In this document: one piece after another, positions 51,101 to 60,229 of the stretch
Layout: each line of letters opens with the position of its first letter
How positions within the stretch are numbered: position 1 is the first letter of the stretch
From: Incurvaria masculella
Lineage: Eukaryota; Arthropoda; Insecta; Lepidoptera; Incurvariidae
Direction: 5' to 3'
DNA: 64,000 nt
Assembly (NCBI GenBank): GCA_946894095.1
Contig: OX335641.1
Location: 10,868,501-10,932,500, forward strand
The notes under the pieces: generated by a model
Databases searched by the model: none
What the model saw: only the letters and a program-made list of their open reading frames with translations
Told to the model about the DNA's origin: nothing
Program-made: the position numbers and the translations under genes

Positions 51101-52589
51101 CTAAAACGGCGGTATGGCGATAAGTCTTACATCCAATTTTAATCGTAACTTCTATCTCTCCATAAACGGGTATGTGCTGGCCGGTAGCTGTCTGAAGCCT
51201 GCAACCATTAAAATACTGGCGACGATTCCATATGACGCGGCCAAAGGTTTTTGACTTAACGATTGTACGGGATGCTCCAGTATCCAAGGTCAAGTTGCAA
51301 TATATCCCGTTCACTTGGCCTTCAACGAGCAGGCTGTTTCCAGTACATGCCTGCGAAATTGTGACTTTTGGGGCTTCTATTTTACCAGCCAGCTTCCGCC
51401 CCCCGGTTCTGGCCTTTTCATCTTCATTTGCAGCATCAGGCCTTTCGGTTTGATTTTTGGGGCAATTGGGTCGAAGGTGCCCCAGTTCATTACACTTGTA
51501 GCACCGGGGAGTAAATTTACGTCTTACAGGTGCTCTGGTTTCCGACGACACCACTCCTCTTACTCGATGCGCTCGGGGATCTGATCGAACCGCTTCGACC
51601 TCCAACGCGTGGGCAAGAGCGTCCTTCACCGTTGTGTGGTGACTCAATCGTACAGCAGCTCGTACTTCGACGTCCCTGATGCCATCCACGAAAGCCTGCA
51701 CCAAATAATCTTCCAACGAAGATTTCGATGATTGATGGGCCTTTCGGACAAGTTTTTCGATTTCCAGTGCCCACTGTTGAAGTCCTTCACTTGCTCGTTG
51801 TACTCGATCACGAAGTTGAGCTCGATAGACGTGTTCCAAATGCTTGTCGCCAAACCTTGACTCCAGTGCTTCTAAAAGTCCGTCATAGGTGATTTGGGGA
51901 CCTAAAGCCTCGAGAACATGGAGTGCCTTGTCCCGAAGTCCTAAGGTCAAAGCAGTTCGTGCTTGGTTCTCATTCCATCCATTTGCAATAACTACTGATT
52001 CAAACTGAAGTTTGTAAGCGGCCCAGGATGTCAAACCATCGAAAGGAGGAGCCTTAAATCTTGCTCCTGCTGTTGCAGATGAAGATACAGTTACTCCACA
52101 GATCTTGATTTTCTCCATTTCTTCGGATATCTTTGACTCAAGCCTGTTCAGTCGCTCTTCATGGCGCCCGAGAGTTTGGTCTTGCTCTTCGATCTTAGAG
52201 TTGACCTCATCAAGCTTCTCCTTTATTTTGGCATTGGATTCCCTAACGGCCCACATCAGTTCTTGCTGCTGCTCCTCCTGACGGCGAGCATGTTCCTGCG
52301 CCTGCTCCTCTTGACGGCGGGCCTGTTCTTCCTGACGGCGGGCCTGTTCTTGCAACTGCTCTTCTTGACGGCGGGCCTGTTCTTGCATCTGCTCCTCTTG
52401 ACGGCGGGCCTGTTCTTGCATGAAGGTCATCAATGCGTTCAAGTCCAAGGCAGGAGTTTGCGTCATTAATTGATGGCTCTCGAATTCTTGAGTTCCTGAG
52501 GCAGCTGCATCCTCGGCCGGTGTTGTGTCGGCTGCCGTCTGGCTCCTTGTCCTCACGCCTTCCTGGTCTTCTCTCGGTGTGATCGGCAT
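48111..52589 (-). CDS. Gypsy Gag-Pol polyprotein (1492 aa)
   Basis: A single open frame without a gag-pol frameshift. Domains: a coiled coil at about 55-155 built from repeated RRQEEQ-type units, then capsid-like gag about 180-345. The CCHC zinc knuckle is at about 363-376, the DTGA protease active site at 436-439, and reverse transcriptase about 600-780 with its YLDD box at 758-761. RNase H at about 900-1015 begins with DTDAS. The integrase zinc domain lies at about 1142-1182, and the DDE core has Asp 1211, Asp 1271 and Glu 1307 (35 residues between the last two). A C-terminal GPY motif follows. All catalytic residues are present and no stop interrupts it, so the copy may be active. Clade within Gypsy is not assigned. 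Confidence 0.95.
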   Translation of the reverse strand: MPITPREDQEGVRTRSQTAADTTPAEDAAASGTQEFESHQLMTQTPALDLNALMTFMQEQARRQEEQMQEQARRQEEQLQEQARRQEEQARRQEEQAQEHARRQEEQQQELMWAVRESNAKIKEKLDEVNSKIEEQDQTLGRHEERLNRLESKISEEMEKIKICGVTVSSSATAGARFKAPPFDGLTSWAAYKLQFESVVIANGWNENQARTALTLGLRDKALHVLEALGPQITYDGLLEALESRFGDKHLEHVYRAQLRDRVQRASEGLQQWALEIEKLVRKAHQSSKSSLEDYLVQAFVDGIRDVEVRAAVRLSHHTTVKDALAHALEVEAVRSDPRAHRVRGVVSSETRAPVRRKFTPRCYKCNELGHLRPNCPKNQTERPDAANEDEKARTGGRKLAGKIEAPKVTISQACTGNSLLVEGQVNGIYCNLTLDTGASRTIVKSKTFGRVIWNRRQYFNGCRLQTATGQHIPVYGEIEVTIKIGCKTYRHTAVLADIIDDCILGLDFMRTNNCKIDVVNGVLICGKEEVSWLRKCDEISSDKLDTGRSKVATLLEESRRDLTVDDFKKATNLLMRYSDIFSSHDGDIGRTSMVKHRIDTGDALPIRQRPRRVPIAKEEEVQRMIVDMQKNNVIETSSSPWCSPVVLVKKKDGSTRFCVDYRRLNDVTKKDSYPIPRIDDTLDTLSGMKWFTTLDLKSGYWQVEIDNKDKEKTAFTTGHGLWQFKVMPFGLCNAPATFERLMERVLFGLIGEACLVYLDDIIILGRTFDDHIKNLENVLSKIRQANLKLSGKKCSFFKRQVSYLGHVISGNGIQTDPKKIEAVQEWPIPKDKTEVRAFLGLCSYYRRFVRNFSVIAKPLHRLTEDKRQFNWDEDCANSFQELKQHLCNTPILGYPEADKEFIVDTDASNTGIGGVLSQRHGDKEIVIGYFSKSLLKPERNYCVTRRELLAVVKTLQHFNKYLLGRRFRLRTDHAALKWLLQFKNPEGQVARWLEQLQEYQFDTEHRSGKTHGNADALSRRPCPEECKHCIREEIKETVHLKAIRTDNISEEWSNENMKLAQEGDDDLMPIIHWKRAGETKPEWRDISAMSTATKSYWAQWSSLVLHDGILYRKWETPNGKDTSLQLVIPRSKIKEVLQCLHDGTSGGHLGIKRTLLKIRQRFYWINCRDDVEDWCRKCTICSAVKGPHTRSKGTLKLYNVGAPWERIALDVAGPFPPTNDGNRYFMVVMDYFTKWPEVFAIPNQEAITVAQKLVHEVFCRYGVPLEIHTDQGRNFESRVFQETCRIMGIHKTRTTPYHPQSDGMVERFNQTLERHLAKLVEDHQKDWDQYIPLFLLSYRTAVHESVDETPAYVNFGHELRLPADLLTGIPPEASHCVTEYVSDLRGKMDTVYKRVREAGLRASERMKTRYDRKANGNVFEEGSLVWLHNPLRKKGKSPKLQPKWEGPYRVVTKINDVTYRIRRNDRCREKIVHIDRLARYHGDNYARDEHN

Positions 52590-52595
52590 CTCTAA

Positions 52596-52613
52596 TCCCC
52601 GCTTCTGACACCA
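52596..52613 (-). other. Primer-binding site
   Basis: TGGTGTCAGAAGCGGG begins 2 bp after the 5' LTR on the minus strand. A TGG start complements the CCA end of a host tRNA. I do not assign the tRNA species. Confidence 0.75.
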
Positions 52614-52615
52614 AT

Positions 52616-53147
52616 TGTTACGCGGGTAGGGTGCAGATTAGAGAAGAAAACACCAATACTTAACACTCTTCCTTTATTTCAAATAATTCACATGCAAACT
52701 CACAAACACAATTTCACACTAGGTTAATCCAAACACTAATTTACAAACTATATCACTCACTTCACTGATTCACTTCAGAGCTAGTTCACTACACTTCTAT
52801 ATCGCTTGTTGTCGCTCACTTCGCTTCCAAAAATAGACTGCCGCCCTCAGCGCCTTGGGCGCCTTTTATATCGGTGGAGCTTCTTTCCAGAACACTCCAC
52901 CGATTTCTAGGCGCCCATGTAGGGCAGCAGTCGAGAACAATCTCCCTCGAGACATTACTAGAATGTCCGAGATTTGTTTCTGAAGTCAGCTGGACGAGGC
53001 GTCACTTTATATGGGACGACAGTGATGCGATAGCCTGCGCAATGCAATAAGACAAGTAGCGCCATCTACTGAAATTCGAAGGAACCATTTGGCGCACTTT
53101 GGTAGTGTATCAGCGCTATGTCTTCGCAGCGGGGCGCGCTCGTAACA
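52616..53147 (-). repeat. 5' LTR of the Gypsy element
   Basis: 532 bp. The single difference I noticed from the other LTR is C instead of T within CACAAAYACAATTTC (near 52706). The TATA box on the minus strand is near 52864-52872. It drives full-length transcription of the element. Confidence 0.9.
53057..53069 (+). promoter_or_regulatory. CTCF-like motif in 5' LTR
   Basis: The same TAGCGCCATCTAC at the equivalent LTR position, in U3 upstream of the TATA box on the minus strand. Confidence 0.4.
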
Positions 53148-53151
53148 ATAC

Positions 53152-53714
53152 GTTGACGTTGATTTTTTGTGCTTTCGTGCACTCGGCCCTGAGTCTCGAA
53201 TATGAAACTGTGTGTGTCAGGAGGCAATGCTAAGAGACATTCCGCCGCTGATTGCTCACATTGACGTTGACGAAACGTCGACCTCCACGAGCCGTCGTGG
53301 TGGGCGATCACATAGCCAGCATTCATCAATTACTGATTAAACTAATTGTTTCCCGTGAGACCAGGAAGCCAGCTCCTGCTCGAACCCAGCCGTGGCACAG
53401 TAGCCCCGCCGACAGCGCCAGCCGTGTCAACCGATTCTTATTTTCACATTTGCGCGGAAAGTCTTTTACACGAAATTAATAAATTCAGTTTTCATTTAGA
53501 TTCGATAGATTCATTTAGACAGAAATATGAATTTTACATGTTCTTATTTTTCTTAAAAATAATTTAGTTTGTTCTTATTTATCTAATCATTGATTTAGTA
53601 ACTTCAATGGCCGTTTAGAAATTCCGATATAATGTAGGCAAGGAAATGTTTTAGTAGATTTAGGTAACAAGAAAATTGGAATATTCCAACAACGTTTCAT
53701 GCCTGAAAGGTCTT
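53152..53714. other. No gene seen
   Basis: A GC-moderate patch near 53250-53430 is followed by AT-rich DNA. No supported feature. Confidence 0.5.
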
Positions 53715-53909
53715 AGTCGTTTTGAAATTAAAATTTGCGTAAATCTTACCAAATCATACACTATGCACATTGTTTTTTTTTGTGGACATGTTACATCTTC
53801 CTCATCACGGAGCCTGTCTTATTCTTTGAAACAGAGAAGGTCCCAGAGCGCAACAGCACGGTTTTGTACCGTGCACGCGAATGAGTTAGGCCCGCCGGGT
53901 TGGGCCACA
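53715..53909. mobile_element. TTAA-flanked MITE, truncated copy 3
   Basis: Matches the right third of the 34275-34824 element (GTCGTTTTGAAATTAAAATTT through GGTTGGGCCACA) and ends at TTAA 53910-53913. The left part is absent. Confidence 0.8.
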
Positions 53910-53913
53910 TTAA

Positions 53914-54892
53914 ATACAAACAATAAACTTAAATAAATGCCATTTTGATATTTTCGTCCGTATACAAAAATTTTAATTCTCAATTTTTGTTATAATCGTC
54001 GTAAAACAACTCTGACTGGTTGGTTAGACTGCCTGTGGCGGTTGAGTCGAGGATGAAGCGGGAGTCCAGGATGGCGAAAAGGGAGAGTGGTAAAGTAGTA
54101 TAATAGCCCTCAACAACACGAACACACTTAACGAAGTAATACACTTTGAAAATTATTTATACTTCAAGAATAAGGTTAAAGAATTATACTCCCTTGCGTC
54201 GCGCACTTGAGTAAAAAAGGTAAGTAGTCAAATGTTTTATCAGGAATCCGCAGTTAGGTACAACTTTGTTCATATTTGTATCTTCAACTATAATGACTTA
54301 AGAGTTTCTCTACTAGCTCTCAGATTTCTGGAATATTACTCCCCAGGGTCTCCCTTACCAAGAATACAACATTTTGGGGGGATATTACTAAAAGCCATAT
54401 GATTTTCGGCTTAGATAAAGCTTCAAACGTTAGATTTTGTGTTGGAGAATTTTGCCTTACCGAATATTTGGTTGATATTGTATTGAAACGTGAAATAGTT
54501 GTTGATGTTTACCTGAAACAAAAGAAAGAGTCCTATTAGTACACATTTCAAAGGAATTTGCGCAACATTCTGGAATCCTTTGAGAAAATCAGCCTTGATA
54601 TCACATACATTGACGAAGTATCCGCTTACAGAGAACGGGGATCTGACCTTCTTATGTTCATATTATAACTTACTCTACATACACAACTCCGCACGACTCA
54701 CTTGAGTGATAGACGGATAGTTTTTTAGACAAGGGTGCGAAAAATGAGAAACACACAGGAATAAATTAAATATTTGCGGCTCCAACAGTATTTGGTTTCT
54801 GCTAAGTTGTCTGCTAACAAAATCATTGGACAATATTAATATGATAATCGGAATGGGGTGATGCATGATTGCTTAGCTTTGCGGAGTACGTA
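53914..54892. other. No gene seen
   Basis: AT-rich DNA up to the TA target site of the mariner. No frame or repeat recognised. Confidence 0.5.
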
Positions 54893-54969
54893 ATAGGTTG
54901 GGGAAAAAGTTTCTTCGCATTTTTTAAGAAAATTCAAAACATTTTTTAATATGGTTTATTTACATTTAA

Positions 54970-55383
54970 CTAAAGTATGTAGGTACCATTTTGTTCGATA
55001 ACTTTTTGCCATCTTGTAGGTAGGGACATGATCCCATTGCTATAGAAATATTGGGACTTCTGATCAATATACCGCGACAAGTGGTTTTGGCAGTCCTCCC
55101 GTGATGTTAACCTGACACTGCCTAAAGAATTCTGAAGAGACCTAAACAGGTGGAAATCTGAAGGTGCAAGGTCAGGACTATACGGCGGATGCATTAACAC
55201 CTCCCAGCCAAACTCTCTTAGTTTTTGCTGAGTGGCTAAAGATGTGTGAGGTCTAGCGTTATCATGATGAAAAACCACACCCCTTCTGTTGATTAATTCC
55301 GGCCGCTTTCTCTCAACTTCTTGCTTTAATCTCATCAGTTGTTCGCAGTAGAGTTCAGAATCGATGGTCCTGCCTGGTGGTAA
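54970..55383 (-). pseudogene. Mariner transposase, C-terminal part
   Basis: Continues in the same register on the other side of the LINE (PPGRTIDSELYCEQL) with the remaining catalytic Asp residues in VFHHDNARPH and PPYSPDLAPSDFHLF (34 residues between them). It ends at a natural stop. Together with the N-terminal half the coding capacity is about 341 residues, the family norm. The displayed 181-codon frame extends into LINE sequence at its 5' side. Confidence 0.9.
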
Positions 55384-55970
55384 TGTGCTGTGTGGGTACC
55401 GGCACGTTAAAAGAATACAAATGGGCCCACTGCATGTCTTCCCGTGCATGTCGTAAGAGGCGACTAAGGGATCCAGCGTGTGGTAGACCGCCAGGTCGAC
55501 TGGGTACGCCACCACACTCGGTGATAAGTCGCGCCGCCAAGCAGTTCGCTGTGTTCCGGCGTGAATCCCGAGGACCCAGTAGCAAGGGGGATTTAGGGGC
55601 GAAGAGGAGTGGTCTCAAAAGCTAAATCACTGCTTGGGAGTAAGTGATCGACACGATGGCCAGGGAGACCTGGTGAAACGGGTGTCCCGCTGCCCGCCCG
55701 CCGAGTAGTTCAGGGCCCGGTCTGTGTCTAACCAACACAGAAGGCTGCACCATCACTCGGCGCATAATCTCGGAGTGGTCCGTCGTGCCGGTTGGTGACC
55801 GGACTGCCGGGGTCCCGGCGGCCACTTCCGGGGGGGACCGGGGGCCCTTCCGTCCATCGTGTCGGTTTCTCACCATCCCAGGCAGACAGTGACGAAGCCA
55901 CAGAGTTGCGCTTTGACCACAAATCTTCGCTACTTGTCCCCTGTGCAACCTCACACCACACAACCATGCA

Positions 55971-57433
55971 ATGACACCAACAAAGAAGAACGTATATTCA
56001 GCGGTGCACAACCCCGGCACTCTTCGCGTAGATTTCGCGAACATACGGGGGCTGCACACAAACCTGAATGCCGTGCACCTGCACCTGGAGCAGACGAAGC
56101 CGGCCATGCTTTTTCTTACGGAGACACAAATATCACGACCTGCCGACACGTCGTACCTGCACTATCCCGGTTTTACTCTGGAGGAATCCTTCCGTCCGAA
56201 GGCCGGGGTATGCCTGTTCGTCAGGTCTGATATTTGTTGTCGCCGTCTTCATTGCATGGAGGACCCCGAACACTCTGTGCTTTGGGTCCATGTTGACATG
56301 GGGACGGACACGCGGCTGTACGCGTGTCTGTACAGACCGCACAACGGGGACAGGGAGGTTACTCGACTTCTCGAGTACATGAGCAAAGCGGCAGACGATG
56401 CACAGGCAAGGTTCCCCTCAGCGGAGTTGGTCTTTCTGGGAGATTTCAACGCGCACCATGCGTTGTGGCTAGGCTCCGAGAAGACTGACTTTGCCGGTAG
56501 GGCTGTGCGTAACTTCGCCTTGGCGCACAACCTGACTCAATTGGTGACGCAAGATACGCGTATCCCAGATCGAGCAGGTGATGCGTCCTCCTTACTGGAT
56601 CTTCTGCTGACCACCAAACCCGCCGGGTATAAGGTGTCGGTGCTTGCCCCCTTGGGGTCATCTGATCATTGCCTGGTGAGGTCAACTGTGCCACACACCC
56701 AGACTGAGAAACGTGCGCCCGGCACGCGTCTGGTGTGGCATTATGAGTCGGCAGATTGGGACGGAATGCGAGAACACTTCTCCTCCTTCCCTTGGAGAGA
56801 GCTCTGTTTCAGCGCTATGGATCCGTCGAGCTGTGCGAATGCCGTTTCCGAGGTGATCACGGGAGCTATGGAGCTTTTTATTCCCAGCTCCACCAAATCC
56901 CTCGGTGGCAAAAGCCAGCCATGGTTTAACGCGGAATGTGCGGCCGCTTGTTCTACTAAGAACGCGGCCCACCGTGCATGGTCCCGTGCGCGAACACGGC
57001 GTGACCCAGACGTAAAAGTGCTGAAACAAGCTCTTAACGTAGCCTCCAGATCCAGTAAGAGAGCAATTGCCAGAGCGAAGTTCGAGCATATCGGCAGAAT
57101 TGGCGAGAAGTTGATCAGCCACCCGACTGGGAGCCGTCAATTCTGGTCCCTTGCCAAATCTGTCGAAGCGAATTTCTGCCGCTCCTCACTTCCACCATTG
57201 CAGCAGCCTGACGGATCACTCGCTTTTTCCGCCAAAGAGAAGGCCAACCTTCTGGTGGACATCTTTTCGGCGAATTCTCGCCTGGATGATGGTGGTTCCA
57301 TTCCGCCTGCCATTCCTGGGTGCGGAGTATCTATGCCGAGCATACAATTCCGCCAGGGAGTTGTACGGCGTGAGCTCTTCGCCCTAGATTCCAGGAAGGC
57401 GAGTGGCCCTGATGGCATTCCTGCGCTGGTGTT
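55971..57433 (+). pseudogene. LINE endonuclease and linker half
   Basis: Starts MTPTKKN. APE-type endonuclease: VDFANIRGL, FLTETQIS, LGDFNAHH and SSDHCLV. The linker leads to SRKASGPDGIPALVLKKCAP, after which the frame is lost. The displayed frame continues only as unrelated residues to 57542. Confidence 0.85.
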
Positions 57434-58891
57434 GAAGAAATGTGCTCCACTGGATGTGTGCCCGCAGCTTGGAAATCGGCCAACGTTCAGCCCGTGCCTA
57501 AAAAAGGCGATCGATCAGACCCGGCCAACTACCGTCCCATAGCCATTACCTCTCTTCTCTGCAAAGTGATGGAGCGCATCATTAACTCACAGCTGATGAA
57601 GTATCTAGAGAGCAATGAACTCCTCAGCGATCGTCAATACGGCTTCCGTCGGAATCGATCTGCTGGGGATCTCCTAGTTCACGTCTCACATGAGATGGGT
57701 GATGCGCTCGAAAATCATGGCGAAGGTATGGCTATCGGTCTGGATATCGCGAAAGCATTTGACCGGGTCTGGCACAAGGCACTGCTTTCCAAGCTGCCCT
57801 CCTATGGCCTGCCACCCGAGCTGTGTGACTGGATCGCCGACTTCCTGCATGGCCGCAGCATAAAAGTCTTGGTTGACGGATGCTGCTCCGAAGCCATGTC
57901 TGTGAATGCCGGCGTGCCGCAGGGCTCTGTGCTGTCCCCGACCCTCTTTCTGGTTCAAATTAATGATCTGCTTAATTTGGGCGACATCGACTGCTACGCA
58001 GACGACAGCACAGTACTAGCCAGGTACACCAGTCACCAGACCGCAAGCCGGGCTGAAGTGGAGGAGAATAGGCGGCGCCTCGTTGTTAGACTCGAAGAGA
58101 CCCTGGAAAAAGTTTCCGAATGGGGTCTCCAGAACCTCGTCGAGTTTAACGCGAGCAAGACACAGGCGTGCGTGTTCAGTGCGAAGCGTACTCCGTTTAG
58201 TGTGGCTCCGACTTTCCAGGGAGCAACTCTACGTATTGACGAGCATATAGGGATACTTGGGGTCGACCTGACGCATAACCTTAATTTCGGACGCCATATC
58301 GAGGATAAAGCCAAGCTCGCCTCTAAAAAGCTGGGAGTTCTTAACAGGGTACGACAGTATTTCACGCCTGACCAAAAACTGCTCCTTTATAAGGCGCAGA
58401 TAAGGTCTTGCGTGGAGTACTGCTCGCATTTGTGGGACGGCTCAGCTCAGCACCTGCTTGGCTCCCTGGACTCGATACAGCGTCGGGCCGTGCGTCTCGT
58501 CGACGATCCCGAGGTGTCTTTGAATCTAGAGACCCTCCAACTCCGAAGGGATGTTGGGTCTCTCTCTGTGTTCTACCGTCTTTACCATGGAGAATGTTCA
58601 TCGGAGCTGCATAACGCTGTCCCTCCGTCCCCTTTCTACCATCGCACAACACGGAACAGGCAGGAAATGCACCCGTACACTGTCGACATTCCAAAAATTA
58701 GAACCAACCGATCCTCTAGGTCCTTTATCTATAGGGTCGGTAAACTATGGAACGCACTCCCTGCCGAGTTATTTCCCCTTAAGTACCACCTGGGTTCCTT
58801 CAAACATGGTGTGAAGAAGCACCTGGCCGGCCGGCATGGTTTTCGCAGCCCCGAAAGTTCGAAAGCTCATGGGCGTCGTCGGGCACCTTAA
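57434..58891 (+). pseudogene. LINE reverse transcriptase half
   Basis: From about 57452 the other frame resumes with TGCVPAAWKSANV, so roughly 60 bp encoding the segment between the KKCAP and GCVPAAWK motifs is missing as well as the register. RT motifs: NYRPIAITSLLCKV, GLDIAKAFDRVWH, NAGVPQGSVLSP and YADDST. The frame then runs intact to TAA at 58889-58891. Confidence 0.85.
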
Positions 58892-58944
58892 GAGGTCCTG
58901 GCGTACGCCATATGCCGCGCTTTACATAAAAAAAAAAAAAAAAA

Positions 58945-59556
58945 CAGCTCATAATGAATAATGCCCTTCCAATCCCACCACACACACAGCATCACCTTGT
59001 TGCGAGTTAACCCGGGTTTCGCCACAGTCTGTGAAGCTTGACCGGCCTTTGACCACGACCTTTTTCGCACGTTCTTGTCGTACGTGATCCACTTTTCATC
59101 ACCAGTTATCAGCTTCTTCAAAAATGGTTCGATTTCATCACGTCGTAATAAAGAATCACAAATGAGTACACGGTTCATTAGGTTTCTTTCAGTGAGCTCG
59201 TGAGGTACCCAAATATCGAGCTTTTTTGTGTACCCAGTTTTTTTCAAATGCGCCAAAACTGTTTTGTGGTCGATTCCTAGTTCTTCAGCTACGTCGTAAC
59301 TACTGATATGCCGATCTTGCTCCACTTTTTCAAAAATGGCATCCATTTTATCCGTAATAGGGCGACCAGAGCGACGTGCATCTTTGACATCAAAATTTCC
59401 GGATTGAAAACGCTTAAACCAAATTTGTGCTACTCTCACAGACACTGCACTAGGTCCATAAATATCGCAAATTTTTTTCGCGGCTTGCGTTGCATTTTTA
59501 CCTTTTTTGTAGTAAAATTTTAAAATGTATCGAATTTCTTCATTAGATTCATTCAT
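58945..59556 (-). pseudogene. Mariner transposase, N-terminal 204 codons
   Basis: Helix-turn-helix DNA-binding region (NATQAAKKICDIYG, then ARRSGRP and YDVAEELGIDHKTVLAHL). The WVPHELTERN motif and the first catalytic Asp in TGDEKW follow. The frame ends at GAG CTG, directly abutting the LINE poly-A. No stop or frameshift occurs before the junction. Confidence 0.9.
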
Positions 59557-59822
59557 TTTGACAGTACGAAAAACAAATGAGAATCACACATTTTCCTAAT
59601 TTGAATTTGGAATTATATTCTTTAAAATTTAAACTTTCAATGATACCAAAACCAGCCAGATACAAATAGTATAGCCAAAGAGATTTTATTACAAGTTCAT
59701 ACATACTATAATGCGAAAAGACTTTTTCCCCGACCTAATATTATATTGTTAAACTACCATAACAGTAGCTCCAGGTACTCTGATAAGAAAATATATTCTA
59801 ACAGCACACGTAGGCGGAATGC

Positions 59823-60229
59823 TTTTTATTTAAACATGGATGGTTTATACCACACCCACCGCCATATATAGGTATTCGCCCAAAACACCGCATTCCTGAA
59901 GAAATTATGTGTCGTTCTAGGACCTTTCCTTTGTGAGCCCGACTACATTGGACGGGATGGAAAATACGGTTTTTTTTTATTGCCGCTTTACACCTTTTTT
60001 TCATCCAATGCGATGGTACCAACCTGGGCGGGCTTACCCCTACCCCCTAGTAGGTCAAGAGGACCTACAGTTGTACATACATTCTGAACTACGAACAGCT
60101 CGCATTCGTGAAGAAATGCACGTATTCAACTCATAAATAAAAAAGTGGTGCATGAACGGGGCGGGAAACGAACACATGACCTCTGGCATGGAAAACAAGT
60201 CTCCGCGCCTCTGAGCTACGAATGTACGA
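59823..60229 (-). mobile_element. SINE copy with second tRNA-like head
   Basis: The minus-strand head (60229 to about 60150) has an A-box-like TAGCTCAGAGGCG and a B-box-like GTGTTCGTTTCC. The body matches the other copies (GACTACATTGGACGGGATGG, CATCCAATGCGATGGTACCA, CCCTACCCCCTAGTAGG). Confidence 0.75.

Larger units (their letters stand above)
47568..53147 (-). mobile_element. Ty3/Gypsy LTR retrotransposon, near-intact
   Basis: Two 532-bp LTRs (TGTTACG...CGTAACA) surround one Gag-Pol ORF on the minus strand. The 4-bp duplication ATAC at 47564-47567 and 53148-53151 matches the size usual for Gypsy. A primer-binding site and polypurine tract are present. By eye the LTRs differ at one base, so insertion was recent. 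No env-like ORF is seen. Confidence 0.95.
55384..58944 (+). mobile_element. Poly-A-tailed LINE inserted in the mariner
   Basis: Sits between two abutting halves of mariner sequence, with a roughly 590-bp 5' UTR, one endonuclease-RT frame and a 17-A tail at 58928-58944. The 5' UTR contains GCATGTCGTAAGAGGCGACT, a motif I recognise from moth LINE ends. The target-site duplication is not separable from the A tail. A second 3' end of this family is at 38855-39180. Clade (Jockey or I group) is not resolved. Confidence 0.85.
54893..59738 (-). mobile_element. Mariner element interrupted by a LINE
   Basis: TA dinucleotides (54891-54892 and 59739-59740) flank inverted ends of the type AGGTTGGGGAAAAAGT and AGGTCGGGGAAAAAGT, followed by TTCGCATT. 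Subtracting the LINE (55384-58944) leaves about 1285 bp, the normal length of a mariner. Confidence 0.9.

Noticed and set aside
55377..55625. Gene at the mariner/LINE junction
   Set aside because: The frame crosses the insertion boundary into the LINE 5' UTR, so it is an artefact of the nesting.
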